Origin: Labilithrix sp.
GTDB lineage: Bacteria > Myxococcota_A > Polyangia > Polyangiales > Polyangiaceae
Reading direction: 5' to 3'
DNA: 64,000 nucleotides
NCBI GenBank assembly: GCA_019637225.1
Contig: JAHBWC010000027.1
Coordinates: 1-64,000 of the forward strand
The position numbers and the translations under genes were made by a program. The notes under the pieces are model-generated. The model ran no database searches, was not told the DNA's origin, and saw nothing but the letters and a program-made list of their open reading frames with translations. Positions 26,549-34,394 of this stretch are shown one piece after another (within the stretch, counting starts at the first letter, position 1; each line of letters opens with the position of its first letter).

Positions 26549-26889
26549 GTAACCAGTCTACCGGCCTCGCGAAAAGAAGCCTAGAGCACGGCGCGGTTTA
26601 CGCCCCTCGCCCGCTCCGCCGGCGCCCGCCGCCTGGCGGCTCCGCCCGCCGGGTCCGCGGAAGGCGTCGTCGGGCCACGCGCCTCCCGGCGCTGGACGGA
26701 AAGACGCGACCCGCCCACCGCTCGGGACCGCCGACGGACGGCGTACGAGCGGGCTTAGGCCCCGCCCGCCGCGTGGCCGACGGCGGGCAGGCTGCCCCTA
26801 TTCGAGCGTGATTCCGAGCTCTTGGAGCTCGGCGAGCAGGCCCTTCGTTGGACGGAGCCGCCCGAGTCGGCCATCGGGCGGGACGTCGT
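26549..26889. other. Intergenic region with a possible gene remnant, about 340 bp
   Basis: GC-rich and mostly without structure. The half next to tRNA-Cys contains a reading frame on the minus strand ending at 26798 that looks like the C-terminus of a protein (see separate entry). The rest shows nothing recognisable. Confidence 0.4.
26798..26889 (-). pseudogene. Possible C-terminal gene fragment next to tRNA-Cys
   Basis: Immediately downstream of the tRNA-Cys 3' end, one minus-strand frame reads LGRLRPTKGLLAELQELGI and ends in a stop at 26798-26800, with protein-like composition (an amphipathic helix). No start codon is available except inside the tRNA. It could be a remnant of a gene interrupted at the tRNA, or chance. 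The parent family was not recognised. Confidence 0.25.
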
Positions 26890-26964
26890 TGGAGGCGCGG
26901 ATCGGATTCGAACCGACGTATGACGGTTTTGCAAACCGTTGCCTAACCACTTGGCTACCGCGCC
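26890..26964 (-). tRNA. tRNA-Cys (GCA)
   Basis: A 75-nt cloverleaf including an encoded CCA end. Acceptor GGCGCGG/CCGCGCC with discriminator U73, which is characteristic of tRNA-Cys. The anticodon arm reads ACGGT TTGCAAA ACCGT with anticodon GCA, and the T loop is TTCGAAT. It lies on the minus strand in an otherwise accessory region. Confidence 0.95.
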
Positions 26965-27422
26965 GCTCCAGGACGACGCATACCGGGCGCCGCTCCCGCC
27001 GTCAACCAGCTCTCGGTGAGAGCGCGGCCATTTGTCCGCGGTAGGCCGGGCGCGACGTCGCGGCGAGCGGGTCGCGCGACCGCGAGCGCCGCCTTCGCGC
27101 GACCGCGAGCGCTGCCTTCGCGCGACCGCGAGCGCCGCCTTCGCGCGACCGCGCGCGACGCCTTCGCGCGACCGCGCGCGACGCGTGTTCCCACGTCGAG
27201 CGCGCGGCCCGATCGAAGCAGGTGGCATCGGTTTTCCACAGGCTCCGCGAGGTTGCCCGTCGCGAGGCGGGACGTTCTGCCAACGCACGCAGCGTCTGGT
27301 CGCGTTGTGCCACGCAGGGGCGCGTGAACGCGGGCTCACACGCGACGCTTCCCTGCTGTGGGCGGCCGCAGGATCGACTGGCGCGCTGGTTGCTCGAGGC
27401 GGCGCTCATGGGGAGGTCATGA
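26965..27422. other. Intergenic region, about 460 bp, with a minisatellite
   Basis: It holds the 23-bp tandem repeat (27073-27187). The remainder, up to the ribosome-binding site GGAGG at 27412-27416 of the next gene, contains no convincing gene. Reading frames through it are Arg/Ala low-complexity products of the repeat. Confidence 0.5.
27073..27187 (+). repeat. 23-bp tandem repeat, five units
   Basis: Period 23. Three units of CGCGCGACCGCGAGCGCCGC-CTT type (unit 2 with one change) are followed by two more diverged units. There are no spacers between units, so it is not a CRISPR array. Confidence 0.9.
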
Positions 27423-27665
27423 ATGAAGCGCGACGCGGTCTATTACGTGATGCCGCTGGGTGAGATCTGGCTCGTGCGAGCCATCGGTTCGTCGGCCGAG
27501 GCGTATCCGACGCTCGAAGATGCGCTCGCCGCCGCCGAGCGGCTCGCGGCGCGAGGAGCGCGCGTCCGTGTCCTGTCGCGCGCCGGAAGCGAGTCGCCGC
27601 TCCCCGGGCTCGCGCGTGCCTCGGACGATCACGCGCCGGACGATCTCCGGTCCGCCGCCTCCTGA
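27423..27665 (+). CDS. Small DUF2188-like protein
   Basis: 80 aa with GGAGG six bases upstream. YYVMPLGEIWLVRAIGSS...YPTLEDALAAAERLAARG-ARVRVLSRAG matches the DUF2188 pattern of a Trp strand, an aromatic, an Ala-rich helix and a basic strand, in which a short protein folds as a beta-alpha-beta unit. The C-terminal 20 residues are acidic. The final 37 bp overlap the end of the convergent glycosidase-like gene. Function unknown. Confidence 0.7.
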   Translation: MKRDAVYYVMPLGEIWLVRAIGSSAEAYPTLEDALAAAERLAARGARVRVLSRAGSESPLPGLARASDDHAPDDLRSAAS

Positions 27666-28927
27666 TCGAAGTCGACACCATCGTCGAGCGGCGCGCCGCC
27701 CGACGCCTCGACGCGCGCGCGCAGCATCGTCGCCCGCGCCGCCTCGAGCCGCGACGTCGCCTCCAGGATCTCGCCGAGGAGATCCGGATCGGGCTCGCGA
27801 TGCCCCGCCTCGTCGGCGTCGGCCCAGAGGCCGTCGCGGCGCGGGCGCTCGTCGACCCAGCGCGGGTGGCTCACGATCGGGTAGAGCGTGACGCCGTGGA
27901 GCTCGCAGCCGCCTCGGAGGGCCGCGACGCACTCGGCGCTCACGGCGCGCAGCGACGGCGCGCGCTCGACGCCGGCGCCGCCGGTCTCCGACACGATCAT
28001 CGGGCGGCCGTAGCGCTGCCACACCTCGAGGAGCACCTTCGCGAGCGGCCGCGGGCGCACGCCCGCGCGCTCAACGGTCGTCGCGTCGACCGCGATCGAG
28101 GGGTCGTGGTCGACGCCGACGATGTCGAGGTAGCGCGGGTGCCCGCCGAGCGAAGGCCACACGCGCCCGGTCAACATCTCCCACGCCTGGTACTGGAGGA
28201 GAGCGCCGTCGGCGTCCGCGCGCGACCGCGTCCGCCAGCGCTCGCGCGACGGGACGACGTCGACCAGCGGCTCGGCCTGGAGGAAGCGCGCGCCGGGGAT
28301 GACGAGCCGGATGGCCTCGATCGCCTCGATCGTGGCCCGGACGAGCTGCGCCTTGAGCTCGACGCCGCGCGCGGCCTCGAACGGATTCAGGACGCGGACG
28401 TCGCCGCCCGCCCACGCGAGGAACGACGCCTGGCTCACCGGCGCCACGAGCGCGCGGCGATCGGTCTCCATCGAGAGCCAGCGCGCGAACGCCGACGCGT
28501 AGCGCCCGAAGCGCACGGGGAACGCGGCGCCGAACGGATCGAGGTCGTCGGGCCAGCCGAAGCGCGTGAGGTCCCAGACGACGTCCACGCCGTGACGCCG
28601 CGCGGCTTGCACCATCGGCGCGAAGCGCGCGAAGTCGAAGCGGCCGGCGCGCTCGACGAGCGCCCACGGCACGCCGTCGCGACACGCCGTCATTCCGAGG
28701 TTTCGCAAGCGAGCGTAGTCCTCCGCGACGAATGCGTCGTGACGCGTGGTCGCGAGGAGATCGAGGCGGCGGCCGCCGGCGATTCGCGGACAGGCGCACT
28801 CGAACCCTCCGAGGAACACGCCCTCGAAGAGCGGCGCGGCCGCGAGGCAACCTGCCCGCGATCGCTCCGTCGACGGCGCGCATGAAGAGCTCGGGGACAC
28901 GCCTGAGTCGGGTGCGGCGCGGACCAT
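27629..28927 (-). CDS. Glycoside-hydrolase-like (clan GH-A, beta-glucosidase-related) TIM-barrel protein
   Basis: 432 aa from the Met at 28927 (uncertain). The conserved part begins GVFLGGFECACPRIAGGRRLDLLATT. Barrel-like elements follow: DYARLRNLGMTACRDGVPW, HGVDVVWDLTRFGWPDDLDPFG, FLQAEPLVDVVPS, DIVGVDHDPSI and GRPMIVSETGGAG, where SETG carries the position of the barrel-strand-7 nucleophile Glu. The strand-4 acid/base is usually NEP; here the equivalent region is VSQASFLAWAGG, so activity is uncertain. Similar proteins are annotated as GH1-like with an epimerase partner elsewhere. It overlaps the convergent DUF2188-like gene by 37 bp. Confidence 0.72.
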   Translation of the reverse strand: MVRAAPDSGVSPSSSCAPSTERSRAGCLAAAPLFEGVFLGGFECACPRIAGGRRLDLLATTRHDAFVAEDYARLRNLGMTACRDGVPWALVERAGRFDFARFAPMVQAARRHGVDVVWDLTRFGWPDDLDPFGAAFPVRFGRYASAFARWLSMETDRRALVAPVSQASFLAWAGGDVRVLNPFEAARGVELKAQLVRATIEAIEAIRLVIPGARFLQAEPLVDVVPSRERWRTRSRADADGALLQYQAWEMLTGRVWPSLGGHPRYLDIVGVDHDPSIAVDATTVERAGVRPRPLAKVLLEVWQRYGRPMIVSETGGAGVERAPSLRAVSAECVAALRGGCELHGVTLYPIVSHPRWVDERPRRDGLWADADEAGHREPDPDLLGEILEATSRLEAARATMLRARVEASGGAPLDDGVDFDQEAADRRSSGA

Positions 28928-29257
28928 CTCGACGCCGCCTGCAAGGCACGGACGCGACTCGACCGGGCCACGTCGTCGCGTCGCCGCGCGCGCGCGTCGT
29001 CGCGGTCGCCGCGTCATCGCCCGCCCGCGTCGTCGCGTCGTCGCCCGCTCGCGTCGTCGCGTCGTCAGACGCCCGCATCGTCGCGTCGCGCTGCGGCGTC
29101 GTCGCGTCGCGCTGCGGCGCCACCGCGTCGTCGCGTCGCGCTGCGGCGCTGCCGCGTCAGCCGTAGCCCGCCGCCACGATTCGTCACACGAGCAGAACGC
29201 CGCGCTCGAGGAAAGCCGCGAGCTTGGAGCGGGCACGTCACGTGCTGCCCGGTCGGC
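28928..29257. other. Repetitive region upstream of the glycosidase-like gene, about 330 bp
   Basis: Dominated by TCG-rich imperfect repeats (about 28970-29150). All six frames through it give Arg/Thr/Ser low-complexity sequence, so I do not call a gene here. Confidence 0.5.
29078..29148 (+). repeat. 21-bp repeat, three exact copies
   Basis: TCGTCGCGTCGCGCTGCGGCG (one base longer than 20 here) begins at 29078, 29099 and 29128. The first two are tandem and the third follows after 8 bp, embedded in a longer degenerate GTCGTCGCG-rich tract from about 28970. Confidence 0.85.
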
Positions 29258-29395
29258 ATGCTCCCCGCTCCCGCGCTTCTACTCGGTCCAGACGACGAGG
29301 TCGTCACCCTCGACGACGAGGACATCCTCGACGACGAAGACGACTGCCCCGTCAGCATGCTCGACCACGAGAAGGCCCACGACGACGCTTGCTAG
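29258..29395 (+). CDS. Possible small acidic protein
   Basis: 45 aa: starts MLPAPALLLGPDDEVV, then alternates Asp/Glu with hydrophobics (TLDDEDILDDEDDCPVSML) and ends HDDAC. Codon third positions are mostly G or C, as in real genes here. The segment CPVGML just upstream in frame and CPVSML inside suggest an internal repeat and perhaps an earlier start. Its TAG stop shares the palindrome CTAG with the stop of the convergent gene. No family recognised. Confidence 0.35.
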   Translation: MLPAPALLLGPDDEVVTLDDEDILDDEDDCPVSMLDHEKAHDDAC

Positions 29396-30687
29396 CGGCG
29401 ACGACGCGCGCGCGCCGCGCCGACGACGAGCGCCACCGTCGCGAGCGCGACGGGCGCGCCTGCGCGCGACGGCGCGGGCACCGGCGAGCATCGCGCCGCG
29501 CGCGTCTTGGCGATCGCCTCCAGCTCGTCGTCGCTCGAGGCTGTCCACTCGGCCTCGAGATCCACCGTCGCGCGCGGCGCCCCGGCGTCGGGGCTCGGCG
29601 CCAGCGCTGCGCTCGCCAGCGCTCCGCCGTCGCCGACGAGCGACGCGACCGGAGGCGCGGGGGGCGGCGCCGGGACGGCGGCGTTCGACTCGCCGCAGCA
29701 GCGGAAGCTCTGCTGGTACGCGACGAAGTCCTCGTTGTGCGCGCGCGTCGCGGGACGGCAGCGCGCGCGGACGGGACCCCAGTAGCCTCCCTTGAGGATC
29801 GACGTGTAGCCCTTGGCGTTCACGCTGCGCGTCCACTCGTCGACGTTCCCCGTCAGGTCGTAGACGCCGAACGGGCTCCTGCACCCGCCGCGGGAGCCGG
29901 ACGGCTCGCCTTGCCAGAGCCGATCGAGCTCCTCGCGCGCGGTCTTTCCGTCGCGCGGCGAGAGCGCGCCCTCGGTGAACGGGCGCCACGAGCGGTCCAT
30001 CACGCAGGCCGTCGTGTCCCGCGTCCAGCCGTACGGGTACGGGCGGACCTCTTCGCCCTCGCACGCGAACGTCCACTCGTTCTCGGTGCAGAGCCGCTTG
30101 TTGCCCCGCTTGCACGTCGCCTCGGCCTCGCGGAACGTCGCCACGATCATCGGGTACTCCCCGAGCACGTTCGGGTACTCGAAGCGATCGATGCAGTAGT
30201 CCATCGCCTGCGTCGGGAGCTTCGCCACCTCGGTCGCGATCTTCTCGCGGTCGAAGGTGCGGCAGCGCGCGGGGAAGTCACGGCTGATCCAGTCGGTGCA
30301 CGCCGCGTCCTGCAAGCGCTCGACCTCGCCCGTCGCGGCGCCGTGGAGCTCCCGGCGGAACGCGCCCTTCACGCGCACCATCCCCGCAGGACAGCCGGCG
30401 CTCGTCCCTTCGCGCGCGTCGGTGACCTCGACGCTCTCGCCGGGCGTGTCGGAGACGGCCTGCCAGTGCTTCTTGTCGACCGATCGCCACTCGAAGCGGG
30501 CCGCGTCGCCGCGACGGAGCTCGCTCGCGAGCTCGAACGCCGTGAGGCCGCGCGTCTCGAGCCAGTAGCCCATGCCCAGCACACCCGCGAGCGCGACGCC
30601 GGCGAGCGCCTTCGCGAGGAGGACGATCCGGAGGCCTCGATGGGCGGAGCGCGGTCGGCGCGCTCCGTTGTCGTCGCTGTCGTTCAC
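29392..30687 (-). CDS. Membrane-anchored FGE/sulfatase-modifying-factor-fold protein
   Basis: 431 aa from a GTG at 30687 (a GTG at 30732 would add 15 residues). An N-terminal membrane helix (IVLLAKALAGVALAGVLGMGYWL) precedes an FGE-sulfatase (PF03781) domain: YCIDRFEYPNVLGEYPM, CKRGNKRLCTENEWTFACEG, GVYDLTGNVDEWTRS, SILKGGYWGPVRARC and QSFRCC. The two catalytic Cys of true formylglycine-generating enzymes are not at their usual place in the KGG(S)...C...C segment. A C-terminal Pro/Ala region ends in a second hydrophobic stretch plus Arg tail, like a sorting signal. Likely a non-FGE member of the fold. Confidence 0.82.
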   Translation of the reverse strand: MNDSDDNGARRPRSAHRGLRIVLLAKALAGVALAGVLGMGYWLETRGLTAFELASELRRGDAARFEWRSVDKKHWQAVSDTPGESVEVTDAREGTSAGCPAGMVRVKGAFRRELHGAATGEVERLQDAACTDWISRDFPARCRTFDREKIATEVAKLPTQAMDYCIDRFEYPNVLGEYPMIVATFREAEATCKRGNKRLCTENEWTFACEGEEVRPYPYGWTRDTTACVMDRSWRPFTEGALSPRDGKTAREELDRLWQGEPSGSRGGCRSPFGVYDLTGNVDEWTRSVNAKGYTSILKGGYWGPVRARCRPATRAHNEDFVAYQQSFRCCGESNAAVPAPPPAPPVASLVGDGGALASAALAPSPDAGAPRATVDLEAEWTASSDDELEAIAKTRAARCSPVPAPSRAGAPVALATVALVVGAARARRRR

Positions 30688-31012
30688 GGTTCTTCGCTGT
30701 AGCTGACGATGCCGTCGCGCACGATCGCGCACGGTGAGGATGCCACGGGCGCGACGGGACGGATGGACGGCGGATCGACCGATCGATTCATGGGTCCGCC
30801 GGCCGCAGCGCGGCGAGCGAGGACCGCGGTCCTCTGTGCCTGCCCGCGAGCGGCAAAATCACCATTCATTTCAATCAGTCAAACGCTCCGTGAGTACCAC
30901 GCGGCGCGTCGTGAGCGGGACCGCCCGGCAAGAATCCCCGTGCAAAGGTGCCAGTTTTCCTTGACGGACACCCTCCAAACGACGGAAAACACCCGCCCTG
31001 GAGGCAATAATC
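30688..31012. other. Divergent intergenic region, about 325 bp
   Basis: It lies between the FGE-fold gene and the small lipoprotein gene. It is less GC-rich than the surroundings from 30850 on, consistent with promoter function. A possible -35 TTGACG lies at 30961-30966, but no good -10 follows at the right spacing. GGAGG precedes the lipoprotein start. Confidence 0.4.
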
Positions 31013-31225
31013 ATGAAGAAGCTCCTCGTTCTTTCCGCCATTGCGGTCCTCGCGGCCTGCGGCGGCAGCGACAACAAGCCGGCGGAAGACCCGTCGACCA
31101 CCAACAACACCAGCTCGACGCCGCCGGCCAGCACGGACACGGCTCCGGCCCCCGCGTCGACCGACACGGCGGCGCCCGCGTCGACCGACACGGCCGCTCC
31201 TTCGACGACCCCGCCGAAGAAGTGA
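31013..31225 (+). CDS. Small lipoprotein with STDTA repeats
   Basis: 70 aa. MKKLLVLSAIAVLAACGGS is a classical lipoprotein signal with an SD (GGAGG) eight bases upstream. The mature 55 residues are Thr/Ser/Pro/Ala-rich and disordered, with three STDTA units and a C-terminal PPKK. Lys-initiated signal, good SD and a strong terminator suggest high expression. It may serve as an abundant envelope spacer or surface lipoprotein, and no domain exists to predict more. Confidence 0.87.
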   Translation: MKKLLVLSAIAVLAACGGSDNKPAEDPSTTNNTSSTPPASTDTAPAPASTDTAAPASTDTAAPSTTPPKK

Positions 31226-31264
31226 GCTCGCTGCGCGGCTAGCCGCGCGACGAGAGAGAGAAGG

Positions 31265-31297
31265 GCCCGCTTGAATCAGGCGGGCTTTTCTCATTTT
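31265..31297 (+). terminator. Intrinsic terminator of the small lipoprotein gene
   Basis: GCCCGC-N9-GCGGGC stem (31265-31285) is followed by TTTTCTCATTTT, 40 bp after the stop codon. Confidence 0.92.
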
Positions 31298-31322
31298 GTC
31301 CCGATGGAGTATGGCAGGTGCG

Positions 31323-32177
31323 ATGAAGGTCGCCCTCGCCACCTGCGTGAAGCTTCCCGAGCACGACGCCGACGCAGCGCCGCTCATCGCCGCGCTCGAG
31401 GCGGCGGGCGCGAGGGTCCGGTCAATCGCGTGGGACGATCCGGCAGCCGTGCCGGACGCGGACGAGATCGTCGTCATCCGCTCGACGTGGAACTACTTCA
31501 CGGACGTCGGCGGCTTCCTCGCGTGGGTCGAACGGACGGCGAAGACGGCGCGGCTCTTCAACCCGGCGCCGATCGTCGCCGGCAACGCGCGGAAGACCTA
31601 TCTCCGCGACCTCGAGCGGCGCGGCGTCGACGTCGTCCCCACCGAGTACGTGGCGCGGGGCGAGGCGCGGTCGGTCCGCGACCTGATGCGCGAGCGCGGC
31701 TGGGACACCATCGTGATCAAGCCGGTCGTCTCCGCCGGATCGTTCTCGACGCAGCGGTTTGGAGCCGGTCGCGAGGACGACGCAGCGCGCTTCCTCGCCG
31801 AGCTCACGTCCCAGCGCGACGCGATGATCCAGCGCTGGATGCCCTCGGTCGAGGGCTACGGCGAGCGCTCGCTCGTGTGGATCGACGGCGAGATCACGCA
31901 CGCGATCCGCAAGACGCCGCGGTTCACCGGCAACGCCGAGGCCGTCTCCGCGGTGCCGATCGCCGCCGACGAGCAGGCCTTCGCCGAGGCGCTCCTCGAG
32001 CCGATCCGGCAGAGCCTCCTCTACGCGCGCGTCGACGTCGTGCGCGACGAGGCGGGCACGCTGCGCCTGATGGAGCTCGAGCTCATCGAGCCGTCGCTCT
32101 TTCTCGTCGAGAGCGCGCGGGCGCTCGAGCGCCTCACCGGCGCCATCGTCCGTCGCGCGAAGGGCGACCTGGCGTAA
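31323..32177 (+). CDS. ATP-grasp domain protein (DcsG/glutathione-synthetase-like)
   Basis: 284 aa from the ATG at 31323, which has an AGG at good spacing; starts at 31296 (TTG) or 31311 lack one. The N-terminal part (MKVALATCVKLPEHDADA, EIVVIRSTWNYFTD) is typical of the COG0189-like ATP-grasp group that includes the cycloserine ligase DcsG. WDTIVIKPVVSAGS holds the ATP-binding Lys, and LRLMELELIEPSLFL the metal-binding Glu residues. It joins a carboxylate to an amine with ATP. It lies 9 bp before the HIT gene, so the two may be cotranscribed. Substrate unknown. Confidence 0.87.
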   Translation: MKVALATCVKLPEHDADAAPLIAALEAAGARVRSIAWDDPAAVPDADEIVVIRSTWNYFTDVGGFLAWVERTAKTARLFNPAPIVAGNARKTYLRDLERRGVDVVPTEYVARGEARSVRDLMRERGWDTIVIKPVVSAGSFSTQRFGAGREDDAARFLAELTSQRDAMIQRWMPSVEGYGERSLVWIDGEITHAIRKTPRFTGNAEAVSAVPIAADEQAFAEALLEPIRQSLLYARVDVVRDEAGTLRLMELELIEPSLFLVESARALERLTGAIVRRAKGDLA

Positions 32178-32186
32178 GCTCGGGGC

Positions 32187-32528
32187 ATGGGCTGCCTGTT
32201 CTGCAACATCCTCGAGAAGAAGATCCCCGCGACCGTCGTGTACGAAGACGAGCACGCCCTCGCCTTCCGCGACATCCGGCCCGTCGCGCCGACGCACGTG
32301 CTCGTCATCCCGAAGCAGCACATCGCGGCGATCCACGACCTCGAGGACGCGCACGCGGAGGCGGTCGGACGCGTCCTCGTCGCCGCCCGCCGGGTCGCGG
32401 ACCAGGAAGGCCTCACGGCGGACGGCTACCGGCTCGTCGTCAACGACGGCGACGCGGCCGGCCAGACGGTCCACCACATCCACGTCCACCTCCTCGGCGG
32501 ACGCGGCCTGAGCTGGCCGCCGGGCTGA
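32187..32528 (+). CDS. HIT-family nucleotide hydrolase (HINT-like)
   Basis: 113 aa, full family length. N-terminal CLFCNILEKKIPATVVYEDE (zinc-binding CxxC as in many HINT proteins), LVIPKQHIAAIHDL, and the histidine triad VHHIHVHLLGGR (His-x-His-x-His) at about 95-106. HINT proteins hydrolyse adenosine phosphoramidates and aminoacyl-adenylates in the cytoplasm. Pairing with an ATP-grasp gene is interesting because AMP-derived side products could be the substrate (inference). No pathway is apparent. Confidence 0.94.
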   Translation: MGCLFCNILEKKIPATVVYEDEHALAFRDIRPVAPTHVLVIPKQHIAAIHDLEDAHAEAVGRVLVAARRVADQEGLTADGYRLVVNDGDAAGQTVHHIHVHLLGGRGLSWPPG

Positions 32529-32551
32529 GCCGCGCCAGGCCGCGGGCAGCG

Positions 32552-32630
32552 CGGCGGACGCGGAACGCCGCGGCGGACGCGGAACGCCGCGATACGCGGA
32601 ACGCCGCGGCGGACGCGGAACGCCGCGATA
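32552..32630 (+). repeat. Alternating 19-bp and 17-bp tandem repeats
   Basis: Units A (CGGCGGACGCGGAACGCCG) and B (CGATACGCGGAACGCCG) occur in the order A-A-B-A then a partial B, between the HIT stop and the convergent stop at 32638. Confidence 0.88.
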
Positions 32631-32637
32631 CGCGCGA

Positions 32638-33174
32638 TCAGTCGCTCGAGGGGGGTACGAGATCGCGGGCGGCGCGGGCGACGTCGCGCGAGAGCTCGCC
32701 GTCCATGAGCTTCGCGAGCGCCTTCGCCACGAGGTCCCTGTCGCCCGCCGCGGGCGGCAGGCAGCGGACGTTGGCGCGCTCGGCGACGAGGCGGAGCGCC
32801 GCGAGCTCGGCGCCGGAGAGCTCGACGACGCGCGTGAGGCGGACGGCGAGGACGACGTAGCGGAGGACGAAGCTCGTCTCGCCGCCGCGCGCCTCGCCCG
32901 AGACCGTCACCGTCGTCGCCCGCGCGAGCTGCGGGACGATCCCGCGGACGATGCCGGCGCGCGCGCGAGCGCGCCGCGCTCCCGCCGTCGTGAAGAGATC
33001 GAACATGCGGTTTCGCGCGTACACGCCCGGCGCGACGATCATGGCGACGGTGAGCGCCTCGATCTGCCGCTCGCCGAGCTCGCGCGCCGGGCGTGCGCGC
33101 GGCGCGGCATCCCGCGACGGCCCCGCACGCGACGCGACGTCCGGCGACGGACGCCCGCGCGCCGCGCTCGGCAT
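32638..33174 (-). CDS. Uncharacterised Ala/Arg-rich protein downstream of prfA
   Basis: 178 aa from the ATG at 33174, 29 bp after prfA ends. The first 45 residues are Arg/Pro/Ala-rich. The body (ERQIEALTVAMIVAPGVYARNRMFDLFTTAGARRARARAGIVRGIVPQL and what follows) alternates helices and strands. It ends with strands FVLRYVVLAVRLTRVVELS and an Ala/Leu-rich helical domain. No family recognised. Its position where prmC is often found after prfA in other bacteria does not extend to sequence, as no methyltransferase motif is present. Confidence 0.65.
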   Translation of the reverse strand: MPSAARGRPSPDVASRAGPSRDAAPRARPARELGERQIEALTVAMIVAPGVYARNRMFDLFTTAGARRARARAGIVRGIVPQLARATTVTVSGEARGGETSFVLRYVVLAVRLTRVVELSGAELAALRLVAERANVRCLPPAAGDRDLVAKALAKLMDGELSRDVARAARDLVPPSSD

Positions 33175-33203
33175 CCGAGGTGGCGGCAGCGTCGGGCGAC
33201 GGC

Positions 33204-34319
33204 TCAAAGGTCCTCGTCGTCGCCGGCGGCGAACATGCTGCTCATCGCTCCGCCGCCGTTGACCTGGTTCAGCAGCGCCGCCTGGCGGTGCGTCCGGAGG
33301 GCCGTCACGAGCTCTTCGAGATCGCCCTCGACGATGCGCTCGAGCTTGTTGAGCGTGAGCTTGATGCGGTGGTCGCTGACGCGGTTCTGCGGGTAGTTGT
33401 ACGTGCGGATCTTCTGGCTGCGCTCGCCGGTGCCGACCATGCCGCGCCGCTCGGCCGAGACCGCGGCATCTTGCTTCTCGCGCTCCATGTCGAGCAGGCG
33501 GCTCTTCAGGACCTTCAGCGCCTTCGCCTTGTTCTTCAGCTGCGAGCGCTCGTCCTGGCACTTGACGATGATGCCCGTCGGCTTGTGCTGGATCTGCACG
33601 GCGCTGTTGGTCGTGTTGACGCCCTGACCGCCGGGGCCGCCGCTCGCGGCGATCGAGATCTCGAGGTCCTTGTCGTCGATCTGCACGTCGACGTCGTCGG
33701 CCTCGGGCAGCACCGCGACGGTCGCGGTCGACGTGTGGATGCGCCCCTGCGTCTCGGTCGCGGGGACGCGCTGGACGCGGTGAACGCCGCCCTCGAAGCG
33801 GAGCTGCGAGTAGACGTCCTTGCCGCTGACGAGCGCGATGCACTCCTTGTAGCCGCCGGTCGCGCTCTCGCTGAGCGACATCACCTCGAGGCCCCAGCCC
33901 TTCGTCTCGGCGTAGCGGCCGTACATCCGGAAGAGATCGGACGCGAAGAGCGCGGCCTCCTCGCCGCCCTCGCCGCCGCGGATCTCGAGGATGACGTTCT
34001 TCTTGTCGTTCGGATCGGCCGGGAGGAGGAGGACCTGGATCTCGCGCTCGAGGTTCGAGAGCGACGCCTGGAGCTCCGGGATTTCCGCCTCGACGAGCTC
34101 ACGGAGCTCGGGATCGGCGAGGGCCTCCTCGTCTTCCTTCAGCTTCTTGTGAACGTCACGGTAGCGCCCGTAGGCAGCGACGAGCGCTTCGAGGTCGCTC
34201 CGCTCCTTCGTCAGCTTGCTGAGCTGGTTGCGATCGCCGAGCACGTCCGGCCGGCACATGAGCTCGTCGAGCTCGCTGTAGCGACGCGTCAGCTGCTCGA
34301 GCTTCTCGAGGGGAAGCAT
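33204..34319 (-). CDS. prfA: Peptide chain release factor 1
   Basis: 371 aa. The codon-recognition PxT motif is in RVQRVPATETQGRIHTS, the RF1 (UAA/UAG) form. The peptidyl-tRNA hydrolysis motif GGQ is in ASGGPGGQGVNTTNSAVQ. KNKAKALKVLKSRLLDMERE and NYPQNRVSDHR complete the family pattern. The C-terminus has a short acidic extension ending GDDEDL. It is preceded by DUF1385 and rpmE genes on the same strand, a conserved order in many bacteria, and followed closely by an unknown gene. Confidence 0.97.
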   Translation of the reverse strand: MLPLEKLEQLTRRYSELDELMCRPDVLGDRNQLSKLTKERSDLEALVAAYGRYRDVHKKLKEDEEALADPELRELVEAEIPELQASLSNLEREIQVLLLPADPNDKKNVILEIRGGEGGEEAALFASDLFRMYGRYAETKGWGLEVMSLSESATGGYKECIALVSGKDVYSQLRFEGGVHRVQRVPATETQGRIHTSTATVAVLPEADDVDVQIDDKDLEISIAASGGPGGQGVNTTNSAVQIQHKPTGIIVKCQDERSQLKNKAKALKVLKSRLLDMEREKQDAAVSAERRGMVGTGERSQKIRTYNYPQNRVSDHRIKLTLNKLERIVEGDLEELVTALRTHRQAALLNQVNGGGAMSSMFAAGDDEDL

Positions 34320-34394
34320 TGGTCCGTGAGGCTACCACGCGCGGCGCTCCTTCCGCGCGCGGGAAGGACGCGCGCGGCAAGACGGCGCGCGCGC

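Noticed and set aside
27073-27187. CRISPR array
   Set aside because: The units are contiguous with no spacers and no cas genes are nearby.
27032-27463. Arg/Ala-rich protein-coding frames over the 23-bp repeat
   Set aside because: Products of the repeat in all frames; no start or domain; no codon bias.
30960-31012. Sigma-70-type promoter for the small lipoprotein (TTGACG)
   Set aside because: No acceptable -10 follows at 16-18 bp, so I do not list it as a promoter.
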